DNA from: Actinoplanes flavus
Lineage (GTDB): Bacteria > Actinomycetota > Actinomycetes > Mycobacteriales > Micromonosporaceae
Assembly: GCF_017592555.1 (NCBI RefSeq)
Contig: NZ_JAGFNS010000001.1
Span: 147,561-211,560, forward strand
Length of the DNA stretch: 64,000 nt
Reading direction: 5' to 3'
Shown here: one piece after another, positions 9,768-18,777 of the stretch
Layout: each line of letters opens with the position of its first letter
How positions within the stretch are numbered: position 1 is the stretch's first letter
Position numbers and translations under genes: made by a program
The notes under the pieces: generated by a model
Database searches by the model: none
What the model saw: only the letters and a program-made list of their open reading frames with translations
What the model was told of the DNA's origin: nothing

Positions 9768-9794
9768 GGCCCCCGCACTCTCAGTGCGGGGGCC
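9768..9794 (+). terminator. Intrinsic terminator of fadAB
   Basis: A perfect 12-bp stem, GGCCCCCGCACT and AGTGCGGGGGCC, with a 3-base CTC loop and a short TTC tail, placed 18 bases after the fadB stop. Confidence 0.85.
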
Positions 9795-9891
9795 TTCGGC
9801 GTGCAGGTGTGACTACTCACGGCATGAACGGTCCGTTCTCGCTCCCCGGCGTCGATAAGATCCACCGACCTTCACCAGTCATGGAGCGTTG

Positions 9892-10626
9892 ATGACATAC
9901 CCGCCGCACCCCGGCCAGCCGGAGTACCCGCCGACGCAGCAGTACCCGCCCGCCGGGTACGGCCCCTACGGTGCGCCTCAGCCCGGCTTCGGGCCCCCGC
10001 AGCCGGGCTACCCGGGTTTCCCGCCGCCCTTCCCGCCGCCGAAGCCCAAGTCCCGGACGGTCCCGATCGTCCTGCTCTCGGTGGCGATCGCGCTGGTGCT
10101 CTGCGTCGGCGGCGCCGCCACGATCCTGCTGATCGGCAAGAACGCGGTCGACGACGCCGAGGCCGCGGCCGCCCGGATCGCCATCACGCAGCCGCAGACG
10201 CTGGGTGGCCTGCCGCTGGTCGACGACCCGCGGTTCGCGGCCATCACCGAGCAGATGGAGAGCAGCCTGGCCGCCTACCCGGGCGCGTCCAGCTCGTTCG
10301 GCGCCATCTACGGCTCGCCCGCCGAGCAGAATATGGTCGCCGCCCTGGCCACCAAGGCCACCATCAGCGACCCGGAGAAGGAGCTCACCGAGTCGTTCCG
10401 GGTCTTCGGCCAGTCCGCCGAGGTGTCCGGCCTGTCCGACGCCTCCACCGGCGAACTGGGTGGTGTCGCCCGGTGCGGCACCAGCAGCACCTCCGGCGTC
10501 GACCTGGCGATCTGCGGCTGGGCCGACGAGGGCAGCGTCGGCATGATCATGTGGTTCTTCAAGACCGCCGGCGACGTGCGTGCGGACTTCCCGGCTCTGC
10601 GCGCCGAGATCGAGACCAAGAGCTGA
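9892..10626 (+). CDS. Single-pass membrane protein with Pro/Tyr/Gly-rich cytoplasmic tail
   Basis: A 244-residue protein of unknown function. Residues 1-55 are a disordered tail rich in Pro, Tyr, Gly and Gln. One transmembrane helix follows (TVPIVLLSVAIALVLCVGGAATILL), then an extracytoplasmic domain of about 160 residues containing the cysteines in ARCGTSSTSG and LAICGWADEG, which could form a disulfide. The layout is common among actinomycete membrane proteins and gives no enzymatic hint. ATG 9892 has a GGAG site 5 bases upstream. It ends 4 bases from the convergent histidine kinase gene; a link to that two-component system is possible but unproven. Confidence 0.7.
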   Translation: MTYPPHPGQPEYPPTQQYPPAGYGPYGAPQPGFGPPQPGYPGFPPPFPPPKPKSRTVPIVLLSVAIALVLCVGGAATILLIGKNAVDDAEAAAARIAITQPQTLGGLPLVDDPRFAAITEQMESSLAAYPGASSSFGAIYGSPAEQNMVAALATKATISDPEKELTESFRVFGQSAEVSGLSDASTGELGGVARCGTSSTSGVDLAICGWADEGSVGMIMWFFKTAGDVRADFPALRAEIETKS

Positions 10627-10630
10627 GCGG

Positions 10631-11833
10631 TCAGCCGGCGCGGGGGACGCTGGCGGTGGCCGACACCACCGGGGTGGTGTCGGCGGCCGGCAGGGCGACC
10701 GTGACCTCCAGGCCGCCGCCCTCCAGGGCCACCGCCGACACGGTGCCGCCGTGCGCGTCGCAGACGGCGCGCACGATCGAGAGGCCCAGGCCCGACCCAC
10801 GGGAGCCGGTGCGTTCCCAGCCGCCCCGCTGGAACGGCTCGAACAGGCCCGGCACATCGCCCGGCTCCACCTCGTAGCCGGTGTTGCCGACCACCAGCCG
10901 GGCCTGGCCGCCCACCGACTCGGTCCGCAGCCACAGCTGCCCGAGCAGGTGGTTGTAGCGGATCGCGTTCTCGATCAGGTTGCCGGCCAGCCGGTCCAGC
11001 AGGCTCGGGTCGCCGACCACCGGGGCCGGCGCCAGTTCCGTGCTGACGTCGAGCTTGAGGCGCTCGGCCTCGGCCTTCACCGCGGACAGCGCGTTGTAGA
11101 CGCTGGTCGCCAGGTCGGCCGGCACCTTGCGGACCAGCCGGCGGCCGGACTGCGCCTCCGACCGGGCCAGCACCAGCAGCGCGTCGACCAGCCCGTTGGC
11201 CCGCTCCGAGGCGTTGCGGACCACCTTGGCCATCCGCCGGTACTCCGCCACGTCCGCCTCGTCGTCGCTGAGCGTCACGTCGATCTCGGTCCGCATCACC
11301 GCGAGCGGAGTCCGCAGCTCGTGCGACGCGTTCGCCACGAACCGCTTCTGCGACTCGAACGCGGCCGTCAGCCGGTCCAGCATGGCGTCGAAGGTCCGGG
11401 CCAGCTCGGCCACCTCGTCGTCCGCGCCGGAGTAGCGGATCCGCTGGTCCAGCGTCTCCTCGCCGAGCCGCTGCGCGGTCTGGGTCACATAGTGCAGCGG
11501 GCGCAGCGCCCGGCCGGCCATCAGATACGCCAGGGCGACGCCGATGAGGCCGACCGCGATCAGCGCGCTGAAGCCCTTGACCAGCACCTCTCGGGAGGCC
11601 TGCTCGACCATCTCGGTCTGCCAGGCGAGCGCCTCCCGCGTGCGCCCGTCGCGCAGGGTCACCGTGGAGCCGGCCCGCAACTCGTCCACCGGGTGCAACG
11701 ACTCACTGACCATCAGCCAGGCCAGCAGCACCAGGATCACCCCGGCGCCGACCAGCAGGATGCCGTTGAGCAGGGTCAGGCGCAGCCGCAGGGTGGGGCG
11801 CATCCGGCCGCGATCGCCGGGGTAGACGGTCAC
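10631..11833 (-). CDS. Two-component sensor histidine kinase
   Basis: A 400-residue membrane kinase. Transmembrane helix 1 is at about 20-42 and helix 2 at about 84-108; the short extracytoplasmic loop of about 40 residues is the likely sensor. Next come a HAMP-like linker and the HisKA box with phospho-acceptor His171 in VANASHELRTPLAVM. The ATPase domain shows an N box (LIENAIRYN) and a G2 box (GSRGSGLGLSIV); the G1 box is reduced to GNTG. The GTG start overlaps the response regulator stop in GTGA, so the two are cotranslated. The signal is unknown; adjacent genes include three propeller membrane proteins. Confidence 0.92.
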   Translation of the reverse strand: MTVYPGDRGRMRPTLRLRLTLLNGILLVGAGVILVLLAWLMVSESLHPVDELRAGSTVTLRDGRTREALAWQTEMVEQASREVLVKGFSALIAVGLIGVALAYLMAGRALRPLHYVTQTAQRLGEETLDQRIRYSGADDEVAELARTFDAMLDRLTAAFESQKRFVANASHELRTPLAVMRTEIDVTLSDDEADVAEYRRMAKVVRNASERANGLVDALLVLARSEAQSGRRLVRKVPADLATSVYNALSAVKAEAERLKLDVSTELAPAPVVGDPSLLDRLAGNLIENAIRYNHLLGQLWLRTESVGGQARLVVGNTGYEVEPGDVPGLFEPFQRGGWERTGSRGSGLGLSIVRAVCDAHGGTVSAVALEGGGLEVTVALPAADTTPVVSATASVPRAG

Positions 11834-12504
11834 GATGCCACGACCGGCTCGGCGATCCGGTAACCGGCGCCCACCACGGTCTCGACCAGCGGCGGATCAC
11901 CCAGCTTCTTGCGCAGGGTGTTGATCGTCACGCGGACGGTCGTGGTGAAGGGGTCGGTGTTGGCGTCCCACACCCGGTCCAGCAGCTCCTCGCTGGAGAC
12001 CACCCCGCCCTTGGCCTTGAGCAGCTCCTCGAGGACGCAGAACTCCTTGTTGGTGAGCTCCAGCGGCGTCCCGCCGCGGGTCACCACCCGGCGGGACTGG
12101 TCCAGCACCAGATCGCCGGCGATGAGCACCGGGGGCGCCACCGGAGTGGCCCGCCGGCCCAGCGCCTGCACCCGGGCCACCAGCTCCTTGAAGTCGAACG
12201 GCTTGGCCAGGTAGTCGTCGGCGCCCAGCTCCAGGCCCTCCACCTTGTCGTCCACCGACGAGCTGGCGGTCAGCATCAGCACCCGGGTCAGCGTGCCCGA
12301 CTCGACCAGGGCGGCACAGATCTCGTCGCCGTGCATGCCGGGCAGGTCGCGGTCGAGGACCACCACGTCATACCGCGTCACGTAGGCCATCTCGTGACCC
12401 TGGAGGCCGTCGTAGGCGACGTCCACCGCCATCCCCTTGCGGCGCAGGCCCCGCACGATCGCGTCGGCCATGTCCCGTTCGTCCTCCACCACCAGCACAC
12501 GCAC
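11830..12504 (-). CDS. OmpR-family response regulator
   Basis: A 224-residue DNA-binding response regulator, partner of the overlapping histidine kinase. The receiver domain (1-115) has the acidic pair in VVEDERD, phospho-acceptor Asp51 in VVVLDRDLPG, Thr in MLTAS and Lys in DYLAKPF. The C-terminal winged helix (about 125-220) contains LTNKEFCVLEELL and TTVRVTINTLRKKLG, the recognition helix of the OmpR/PhoB type. The GTG start has an AGGAGGT site 7 bases upstream. The gene lies 60 bases after the last propeller gene on the same strand, so readthrough from the dxs/propeller run is possible. Confidence 0.93.
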   Translation of the reverse strand: MRVLVVEDERDMADAIVRGLRRKGMAVDVAYDGLQGHEMAYVTRYDVVVLDRDLPGMHGDEICAALVESGTLTRVLMLTASSSVDDKVEGLELGADDYLAKPFDFKELVARVQALGRRATPVAPPVLIAGDLVLDQSRRVVTRGGTPLELTNKEFCVLEELLKAKGGVVSSEELLDRVWDANTDPFTTTVRVTINTLRKKLGDPPLVETVVGAGYRIAEPVVAS

Positions 12505-12564
12505 CGCAGACCTCCTGAAACACCCCGGCCGTACGTGCAGGCTACCCAGCCCCGGCCAGCGGTG

Positions 12565-13875
12565 TCAGAGGCGCCAGACCGCGGCCGAGGCGTCCAGCCG
12601 GCGGCAGATCAGCGCGCCCGAACCGAACCGGCAGTCACCGGCGATCCACCGCGCCCCACCGAGCAGGCGCACCTTTCCGGTGGCCAGATCGAGCACCCCG
12701 TACCGCATGGTGTTGTCGATCGAGAGGATGCGGTGGACGTAGGCCGTGCCGGGCCGCGGACCGGGACCACCGTTGATCCAGGCGCCCGCCCGGACGGTGA
12801 TCCGGCCGGTACGCGAGTCGAGCACCGACAGCTCCGGATCCCCTCGGCTCGCCGCACCCAGCAGCACATGGTCGCCGAGCGGCTCGTGGCGGTCCCAGCC
12901 GTCCTGCCGCCACACCTGGCGCCCGGTGGCCGGGTCGATGCCGGCGAGGCCGTCCTGCCCCTGCACGGCGCAGATCATCGGACGGCAGTCCACCAGATAC
13001 CCGTCCGGGCCGACCAGCGGCCCGCCCCGCCAGCGCTCGGCCAGGGTGGTGTCGTCGTAGGCGATCGAGTCGCCGCCCCGCGTGATCATGAGGAGGCCGC
13101 CCGCCACCCGAACCATGGTGTCGGAGTCCACCGGCAACGACGTGCGGGTGGACGCGGTGGTCCGGCCGTCACGCGTCTCCCGCGCCTCCAGCCGCCCGTC
13201 CGGCCACAACAGGTAGACGAGGCCCGGGAAACCGGTGTAGAAGTAGCCGGTCCGCAGCGCCCACCCGCCCGGCCGCGGTGGTGGCGGCATCGTCCAGCGG
13301 GGCTTCCCGGTCCCCGGATCCAGTCCGTGCAAGGGCGCCAGGTCGGGATCGATGATGTCGTCGTAGACCAGCACCGTACTCCGGTCGTCGGAGAGGCCGA
13401 ACATGCCGGCCGCCCGCCGCCAGAGTGGCTCGGCCGACCCGGCCCGGACAGCGGTCAGCCCGATCGCCCCGGCACCGTTCTGCGTGCTGGACGAGATGAG
13501 CAGGATGCCGTCGCCGGCATCGATGAGGGAGGAGATGTCGCCCGCGATCGTGGCCGTCCACGTACCGGACAGGGTCATGCCGGGTAGCGCGAAGGCGCGG
13601 ATGGTGTGGGTCCGCACCTCGCCGCCGATCGGCTCGCCGGGCCCGATCAGGTAGAGCCGGTCGCCCTGCACCCGGATCGCGTCGCGCAGGGTGAGCGGGA
13701 TCACCTGCGGCGGCGGCGGGGGCGCGGCGGGCGGCACCGCGCCACCGAGCGCGATCAGCAGGATCGCCGCGAGCGGACCGAGAATCCATCGGTACGGCAG
13801 CGGCGCCCGCGGCAGCACCGGCTCCTCCGGCGCACCGGCCGGCACCTCGCCGAGGTCGATCACGCGGTCCCGCAC
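12565..13875 (-). CDS. Membrane-anchored PQQ-like beta-propeller protein (copy 1)
   Basis: A 436-residue type II membrane protein: a short cytoplasmic N-terminus with RVIDLGEVP, one transmembrane helix (WILGPLAAILLIALGGA), then an extracytoplasmic repeat domain with PQQ-type blade motifs such as GLAGIDPATGRQVWRQ and VLDSRTGRITV. Conserved cysteine pairs C-x4-C (DCRPMIC) and C-x8-C (GDCRFGSGALIC) recur in the two neighbouring paralogues. The propeller resembles BamB-like scaffolds; there is no sign of PQQ catalysis, and the function is unknown. It starts (GTG) 24 bases after copy 2 and is the last of three tandem copies. Confidence 0.8.
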   Translation of the reverse strand: MRDRVIDLGEVPAGAPEEPVLPRAPLPYRWILGPLAAILLIALGGAVPPAAPPPPPQVIPLTLRDAIRVQGDRLYLIGPGEPIGGEVRTHTIRAFALPGMTLSGTWTATIAGDISSLIDAGDGILLISSSTQNGAGAIGLTAVRAGSAEPLWRRAAGMFGLSDDRSTVLVYDDIIDPDLAPLHGLDPGTGKPRWTMPPPPRPGGWALRTGYFYTGFPGLVYLLWPDGRLEARETRDGRTTASTRTSLPVDSDTMVRVAGGLLMITRGGDSIAYDDTTLAERWRGGPLVGPDGYLVDCRPMICAVQGQDGLAGIDPATGRQVWRQDGWDRHEPLGDHVLLGAASRGDPELSVLDSRTGRITVRAGAWINGGPGPRPGTAYVHRILSIDNTMRYGVLDLATGKVRLLGGARWIAGDCRFGSGALICRRLDASAAVWRL

Positions 13876-13899
13876 GTCGACCCCCCGGTCCGCAAACGG

Positions 13900-15252
13900 T
13901 CAGGCCCGGTACGCCCAGACCCGCAGGCCACCGGTGTCCCGACAGACTACGTATCGATCGTCACCGACGCACTCGTTGCCCGGGAAGCCGGTCGTCCCGA
14001 GCACCGTGACTTCGGACCGACCGGGCAGCACGACACCGAACGTCTTCCCGCCGCCATGCTCGTAGCGGCGCAGCAGCAGCATCCGCTCGGGCGGGCCGTC
14101 GACCGCCTCGGTCCAGTCCCGCAGGCTCACCCGCGGCGCTCCGCTGCCCCGGTCGACCAGGTAGGACGGGGCGCCCGTCTCCCCGTCGGCGAACAGCACC
14201 CCGCCGGCCCGCACCATCAGGCGCATGTTCGCCGGAACGAACCATGTCGGCTCGCCGGTGGCCGGGTCCAGCACGGCCGTCTGGTCCTTGTCGCGGGAGC
14301 AGAGCAGTCCGTCGCAGTCGGCCGGGGCGGGGTCGTCGGCGATCTCCCGTTTCCACCGGCGCTCCAGCGTGCGGGCGTCGTAGCCGAGTTGCACGCCCAC
14401 GCCCTGGTAGCCGACCAGCGCCAGGTCGCCGAGCACCGACGCGGTGCTCGGCCCGGCGCCGTCGACCTGCGGCAACGGCTTCTCGCGCAGCACCCGGCCG
14501 GTCGCCGCGTCCAGCAGGGTGAGCCGGTCGGAGGCGGTCACCAGGACGGCCCGCGGCGAACCCGCGACCGGGTCGGCGGTGACCGAGCCGGGCGACGTGA
14601 CGGTCCACCGCGCCTCCCCGGTGGACAGGTCCAGGCCCCGCACCTCGGTGCGCACCGGCGGCTCGGTGTGCGGCTGCCCGTCGGCCGAGAAGTAGAGCAT
14701 GCCCGGGTCGCCGGACTCCTGGTCGTAGAGCGTGCCGGGCCGGAAGATCCGCTCCACCGTGAACGCGGTGTCGCCGGCCGTGGTGATCCGGCCCGCCGAG
14801 GTCCAGAGGGTCCGCCCGTCCTCCGGGTCCAGGGCCGTGGTCGTTCCCGGCCCGTCGGTGACCAGCAGCGCCCCGCCGGCCGCCCGGACCGAGACCGGCC
14901 CGAAGATGTTGCTCACCGGGTCGTAGCTCACGCTGACCGGCAGCGCGGCGCTCCACATCCGGTACGGCTCCGGCTTCGGCGCCCAGGCGGTCAGTGTCCG
15001 CTCCTGACCGGACGAGGTGACCGTGAAGAGGCGGCCACCGGCCAGCTGGATCGGCGCGTCGGTGCCGGCCGACGCCGGGATCAGGCCCAGATAGCGCCAG
15101 AACGTGCCGCCCGGGAGGGCCGCACCACCCAGGGTCACGGCCAGCACGGCGGACAGGATCAGGCCGAGGTGCCGGTAGCGCCAGGGTGGCGGGGTGCGGC
15201 GGGCCGGTTCCGGATCGAGCGGGGCGTCCCGGTCCAGCTCGATCAACGTCAC
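13900..15252 (-). CDS. Membrane-anchored PQQ-like beta-propeller protein (copy 2)
   Basis: A 450-residue paralogue of its two neighbours. The N-terminus carries TLIELDRDAP (compare VIDLG in the others), a transmembrane helix (LGLILSAVLAVTLGGAAL) and a propeller with blades such as LDPEDGRTLWTSAG, LDLSTGEARWTV, LLDAATGRVLREK and VLDPATGEPTWFVP. The cysteine pairs are DCDGLLC (C-x4-C) and ECVGDDRYVVC (C-x8-C); the protein ends in LRVWAYRA. The GTG start lies 16 bases after the copy 3 stop. The sequence divergence between copies suggests an old tandem duplication. Function unknown; an extracytoplasmic interaction scaffold is the most likely role. Confidence 0.8.
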   Translation of the reverse strand: MTLIELDRDAPLDPEPARRTPPPWRYRHLGLILSAVLAVTLGGAALPGGTFWRYLGLIPASAGTDAPIQLAGGRLFTVTSSGQERTLTAWAPKPEPYRMWSAALPVSVSYDPVSNIFGPVSVRAAGGALLVTDGPGTTTALDPEDGRTLWTSAGRITTAGDTAFTVERIFRPGTLYDQESGDPGMLYFSADGQPHTEPPVRTEVRGLDLSTGEARWTVTSPGSVTADPVAGSPRAVLVTASDRLTLLDAATGRVLREKPLPQVDGAGPSTASVLGDLALVGYQGVGVQLGYDARTLERRWKREIADDPAPADCDGLLCSRDKDQTAVLDPATGEPTWFVPANMRLMVRAGGVLFADGETGAPSYLVDRGSGAPRVSLRDWTEAVDGPPERMLLLRRYEHGGGKTFGVVLPGRSEVTVLGTTGFPGNECVGDDRYVVCRDTGGLRVWAYRA

Positions 15253-15268
15253 GCCGCGCCCTCCTCGT

Positions 15269-16585
15269 TCACGCCGTCAGAGGCCGGTACGCCCAGACGA
15301 CCAACTCCCCGTACACCGACCGGCAGATCAGCCGTTCCGGGGCGGTCTGGCACTCCCCGGTGCCGGTGGGCAGCTCGGCGAGCAGGCGCGGATGGGGCAG
15401 GCCCGGGGCCGCGACGGCGACCATGGTACGCGGACCCGGACCGATCTCCCGGGTCACGAGCAGCTCCCCGCCGGTGGCCGCCCCGCCGACCGGCCGCCAC
15501 CCGGTCAGGTCGACCAGCAGTCGCCCGGTCCGGGCGTCGACCACCCCGGCCGGGTATTCGGGGCCGTCGGCGTACGCGATCAGGCCGGCGCCGGACTCCT
15601 CGACGGATCGCCAGCCCGGCCGGTGCCACCGCTGGTCGCCGGTGGCCGGGTCGATGGCCCGCACCCCGTCCAGCCCGATGAGGCAGGCCAGCGGCCCGCA
15701 CGCCTGGATCTCCCGGGTGCCGGTGGCCGGCTGGGTCCACAGTGGCCGCAGGGTCAGCGGGTCGTACGCGGAGATCTCGATCCCGGACGGCCCGGGGTGC
15801 CGCAGCAGCACCAGGCCACCGGCCACCACCGGGTTGTCCGGGTCGTAGTTGGCGGCCGGCATCCGCTGCGCGGCCAACGGGGTGCCGGTCGCCACCTCGT
15901 ACAGCTGGGCCGTCAGGTCGTCCCGGACGAGCAGCAGCCGGCCGGGCCCACCGGGCGGGCCGGGCACGGCGAGCAGCACGGCGGTGGACGGCACCCAGAG
16001 CCGCCAGCGCGCGGCCCCGGCGGCCGGATCGAGCATCTCGATCCACTTCTCCACCCGGCGGCCGTTGCCGGACAGGCTGCGCACGCCCTCGACCGCGAGC
16101 ATCAGGTCGTCGCCCGGGAAGGTGATCACGTTGCGCTCGTGGTGCCAGGTCAGGGCGCCGGTCCGCAGGGACACCGCGGTGGTCCCGGGTTCGCCCCGGC
16201 CGGGCGCCCAGGGGCGCAGCAGCACCTGGCCGCCGCCGGTGCGCAACCGGTAGACCGGGATGTCCTGCGCGACCCGCCACTGCCGGTCGCCGGTCTCCAG
16301 GTCGTAGGAACTCAGCTCGCCGGCCCGCTGGACGACCAGGCGGCCGTCGCTGGTCAGGGTGTCCGGGTCGCCGGGGCTGATCGCCAGCCGGAGCAGCTCG
16401 GACAGCGGCGGGCCGGGCGGCGGCGCCGCGGCCGCGACCGAGAAGAGCAGCAGGACGGCGAGGAGGGCCGGACCGAGCCAGAGCGGCGTGGTCCGCCGCT
16501 CCGGCCGGTGGTACGTCTCCGGCTCACCTCGCTCCAGCCCCAGGTCGATGACGACCGGTCCGCTGGAAGCGGGGTCAGCGCTCAT
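15269..16585 (-). CDS. Membrane-anchored PQQ-like beta-propeller protein (copy 3)
   Basis: A 438-residue paralogue of copies 1 and 2, with cytoplasmic VVIDLGLERGEPE, a transmembrane helix (LGPALLAVLLLFSVAAAA) and an extracytoplasmic propeller (SYDLETGDRQWRVAQ, SLRTGALTWHHE, AIDPATGDQRWHRPGW, VVDARTGRLLVDL). The cysteine pairs are ACGPLAC (C-x4-C) and ECQTAPERLIC (C-x8-C); the C-terminus is VVWAYRPLTA. The ATG lies only 16 bases after the dxs stop codon, so the propeller array probably shares the dxs transcript. No catalytic residues can be proposed. Confidence 0.8.
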   Translation of the reverse strand: MSADPASSGPVVIDLGLERGEPETYHRPERRTTPLWLGPALLAVLLLFSVAAAAPPPGPPLSELLRLAISPGDPDTLTSDGRLVVQRAGELSSYDLETGDRQWRVAQDIPVYRLRTGGGQVLLRPWAPGRGEPGTTAVSLRTGALTWHHERNVITFPGDDLMLAVEGVRSLSGNGRRVEKWIEMLDPAAGAARWRLWVPSTAVLLAVPGPPGGPGRLLLVRDDLTAQLYEVATGTPLAAQRMPAANYDPDNPVVAGGLVLLRHPGPSGIEISAYDPLTLRPLWTQPATGTREIQACGPLACLIGLDGVRAIDPATGDQRWHRPGWRSVEESGAGLIAYADGPEYPAGVVDARTGRLLVDLTGWRPVGGAATGGELLVTREIGPGPRTMVAVAAPGLPHPRLLAELPTGTGECQTAPERLICRSVYGELVVWAYRPLTA

Positions 16586-16601
16586 CCATCAAAGGTAACA
16601 A

Positions 16602-18515
16602 TTATGTAACGGGAATGCTCGCCTCAAGGCTCGACGCCCACTCGGTCACGTCCCGCGCGATGTCCTGCGCGGTCAGGCCCAGGGCGGTGAGGATCTCGGC
16701 GCGGCTGCCGTGCGGGTGGAACGCGGCCGGCACACCGAAGTCCCGCAGCGGGGTGGTCACGCCGGCGTCCCGCAGCGCGCTGGCCACCGCGTCACCCACA
16801 CCACCGGTGCGAACGCCGTCCTCCAGGGTGACCACGGCCCGGTGCTGGGCGGCCAGACCGGTCAGCTCGATCGGCACCGGGCGGACCCAGCGCGGGTCGA
16901 CGACGGTCACTCCGTACCCCTGCTCGGTGAGCCGCTCCGCGGTGTCCAGCGCCAGGCCCACGAAGGAACCGACGGCGACGAGCAGGATGTCCTCGCGGTC
17001 GCCCTCACGCAGCACGTCGACCTGACCCACCCGGCGCAGCGCCGGGGTGTCCGGGGCGACCGAGCCGGTCGGGAACCGCACGATGGTCGGCCCGTCGTCG
17101 ACCGCGACCGCCTCGCGCAGCTCCTCACGCAGGGTGGCGGCGTCCCGCGGGGCGGCGATCCGCAGCCCCGGGACCACGCCGAAGACGCTCATGTCCCACA
17201 TGCCGTAGTGGCTCGGCCCGTCCGGCCCGGTGATCCCGGCCCGGTCCAGCACGAAGGTCACCGGCAGGCGGTGCATCGCCACGTCCAGCAGGACCTGGTC
17301 GAAGGCCCGGTTCAGGAAGGTCGCGTAGACCGCCACCACCGGGTGCAGCCCGCCCATCGCCAGACCGGCCGCGGAGGTCGCCGCGTGCTGCTCGGCGATG
17401 CCCACGTCGTACGTCCGCTCCGGGTACTTCTTCGCCAGCGCCGCGATGCCGGTCGGCTCGGCCATCGCCGCGGTGATGCCCACGATGTCCGGGCGCTCGT
17501 CGGCGATCCGGACCAGCTCCTCGGAGAACACCTTGGTCCACTTGAGCGTCGGCGCGGCCAGCAGCTTGCCGGTCTCCACGTCGAACGCGCTGCCCGGGCC
17601 GTGCAGGCAGTCCGCCTCGTCCTGCTCGGCGGGGCGGTAGCCGTAGCCCTTCCTGGTGACCGCGTGCACGATGACCGGGGCGTTGAAGCCCTTGGCCCGG
17701 CGCAGCGCCGACTCCATGGCCTGCTGGTCGTGGCCGTCGACCGGGCCGATGTATTTCAGGCCCAGGTCCTCGAACATCGGCTGCGGGCTGATCGCGTCCT
17801 TGATGCCCTTCTTGACCGCGTGCAGCACCTCGAAGACCGGCTTGCCCACCACCGGGGTCTGGCCCAGCGCGTCCTTGACCAGGTCGAGCACCTTCTCGTA
17901 GCCCGGGTTGAGGCGCAGCGTGGACAGGTGGTCGGCGAGGCCGCCGATGGTCGGCGCGTACGAGCGGCCGTTGTCGTTGACCACGATCACCAGGCGGTTG
18001 CGGGTGGCCGCGATGTTGTTCAGCGCCTCCCAGCACATGCCGCCGGTCAGCGCGCCGTCGCCGACGACCGCCACCACGTGCCGGTCCTCGCCGCGCAGGG
18101 TGAACGCCTTGGCCAGGCCGTCCGCGTACGACAGGGCGGTGGAGGCGTGCGAATTCTCGATCAGGTCGTGGTCGCTCTCCGCCTGGCTCGGGTAGCCGGT
18201 CAGGCCACCGCGCTGGCGGAGCAGGTCGAAGCCGTCCTGCCGGCCGGTCACGATCTTGTGAACATACGCCTGATGGCCGGTGTCGAAGAGGATCTTGTCG
18301 CGCGGGGAGTCGAAGACGCGGTGCGTCGCCAGGGTCATCTCGACCACGCCCAGGTTCGGACCCAGATGACCGCCGGTGCGGGACACCTTGGCCACCAGGA
18401 AGTCACGAATCTCGGCCGCGAGCAGGGTCAACTGCTCCGCGGTCAGTCGCTTGAGATCACCGGGTTCGGTGATGCTGCTCAGCAGGCCGGCCGGGGTCGA
18501 GGGGGAGTCACTCAT
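16602..18515 (-). CDS. dxs: 1-deoxy-D-xylulose-5-phosphate synthase
   Basis: A thiamine diphosphate enzyme of 637 residues that condenses pyruvate and glyceraldehyde 3-phosphate, the first step of the MEP isoprenoid pathway. It shows the thiamine-binding [16 protein letters not shown], the substrate-binding [14 protein letters not shown] and [11 protein letters not shown], and the transketolase-type [18 protein letters not shown]. The chosen ATG starts [21 protein letters not shown] lies 8 bases upstream on the coding strand, compatible with a leaderless mRNA. It heads a same-strand run with the three propeller genes and the two-component system. It corresponds to mycobacterial dxs1 (Rv2682c). 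Confidence 0.95.
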   Translation of the reverse strand: MSDSPSTPAGLLSSITEPGDLKRLTAEQLTLLAAEIRDFLVAKVSRTGGHLGPNLGVVEMTLATHRVFDSPRDKILFDTGHQAYVHKIVTGRQDGFDLLRQRGGLTGYPSQAESDHDLIENSHASTALSYADGLAKAFTLRGEDRHVVAVVGDGALTGGMCWEALNNIAATRNRLVIVVNDNGRSYAPTIGGLADHLSTLRLNPGYEKVLDLVKDALGQTPVVGKPVFEVLHAVKKGIKDAISPQPMFEDLGLKYIGPVDGHDQQAMESALRRAKGFNAPVIVHAVTRKGYGYRPAEQDEADCLHGPGSAFDVETGKLLAAPTLKWTKVFSEELVRIADERPDIVGITAAMAEPTGIAALAKKYPERTYDVGIAEQHAATSAAGLAMGGLHPVVAVYATFLNRAFDQVLLDVAMHRLPVTFVLDRAGITGPDGPSHYGMWDMSVFGVVPGLRIAAPRDAATLREELREAVAVDDGPTIVRFPTGSVAPDTPALRRVGQVDVLREGDREDILLVAVGSFVGLALDTAERLTEQGYGVTVVDPRWVRPVPIELTGLAAQHRAVVTLEDGVRTGGVGDAVASALRDAGVTTPLRDFGVPAAFHPHGSRAEILTALGLTAQDIARDVTEWASSLEASIPVT

Positions 18516-18689
18516 GAGGGCAGAGTCTATCCGTGCCCCGCTTCGCCGCGACTTGAGCGAACGGACCGTCACCAATCCTCCACACAATTGGAACGTAGTC
18601 CTCCACCCAACCGGGACCTCCGCCGACCGGCGCGAATCGGACCCCCGGCTGGTTCTCCGGCGCGACCTTCGGGCATCCTGGAGGGCACA

Positions 18690-18760
18690 CAGCGACTGGC
18701 GGCACGGGGATGGTCCAACCATCGGGGAGCTCGTCACGAGGAGTCGACCGCCTGGGCTCC
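18690..18760 (+). promoter_or_regulatory. ZTP (pfl-type) riboswitch upstream of folD
   Basis: The leader contains the two conserved segments of ZTP riboswitches: CGACTGGCG at 18693-18701 and CCGCCTGGGC at 18748-18757. Between them are a GATGG/CCATC stem and the conserved GGGGAGC. ZTP riboswitches sense ZMP/ZTP, which accumulate when 10-formyl-tetrahydrofolate is short, and commonly control folD and purine genes in actinobacteria. CTCC at 18758-18761 could pair with the GGAG of the ribosome-binding site, suggesting translational control. Identification rests on recognised consensus, not on a covariance search. Confidence 0.8.
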
Positions 18761-18777
18761 CCGCACGAGGAGTCCAC

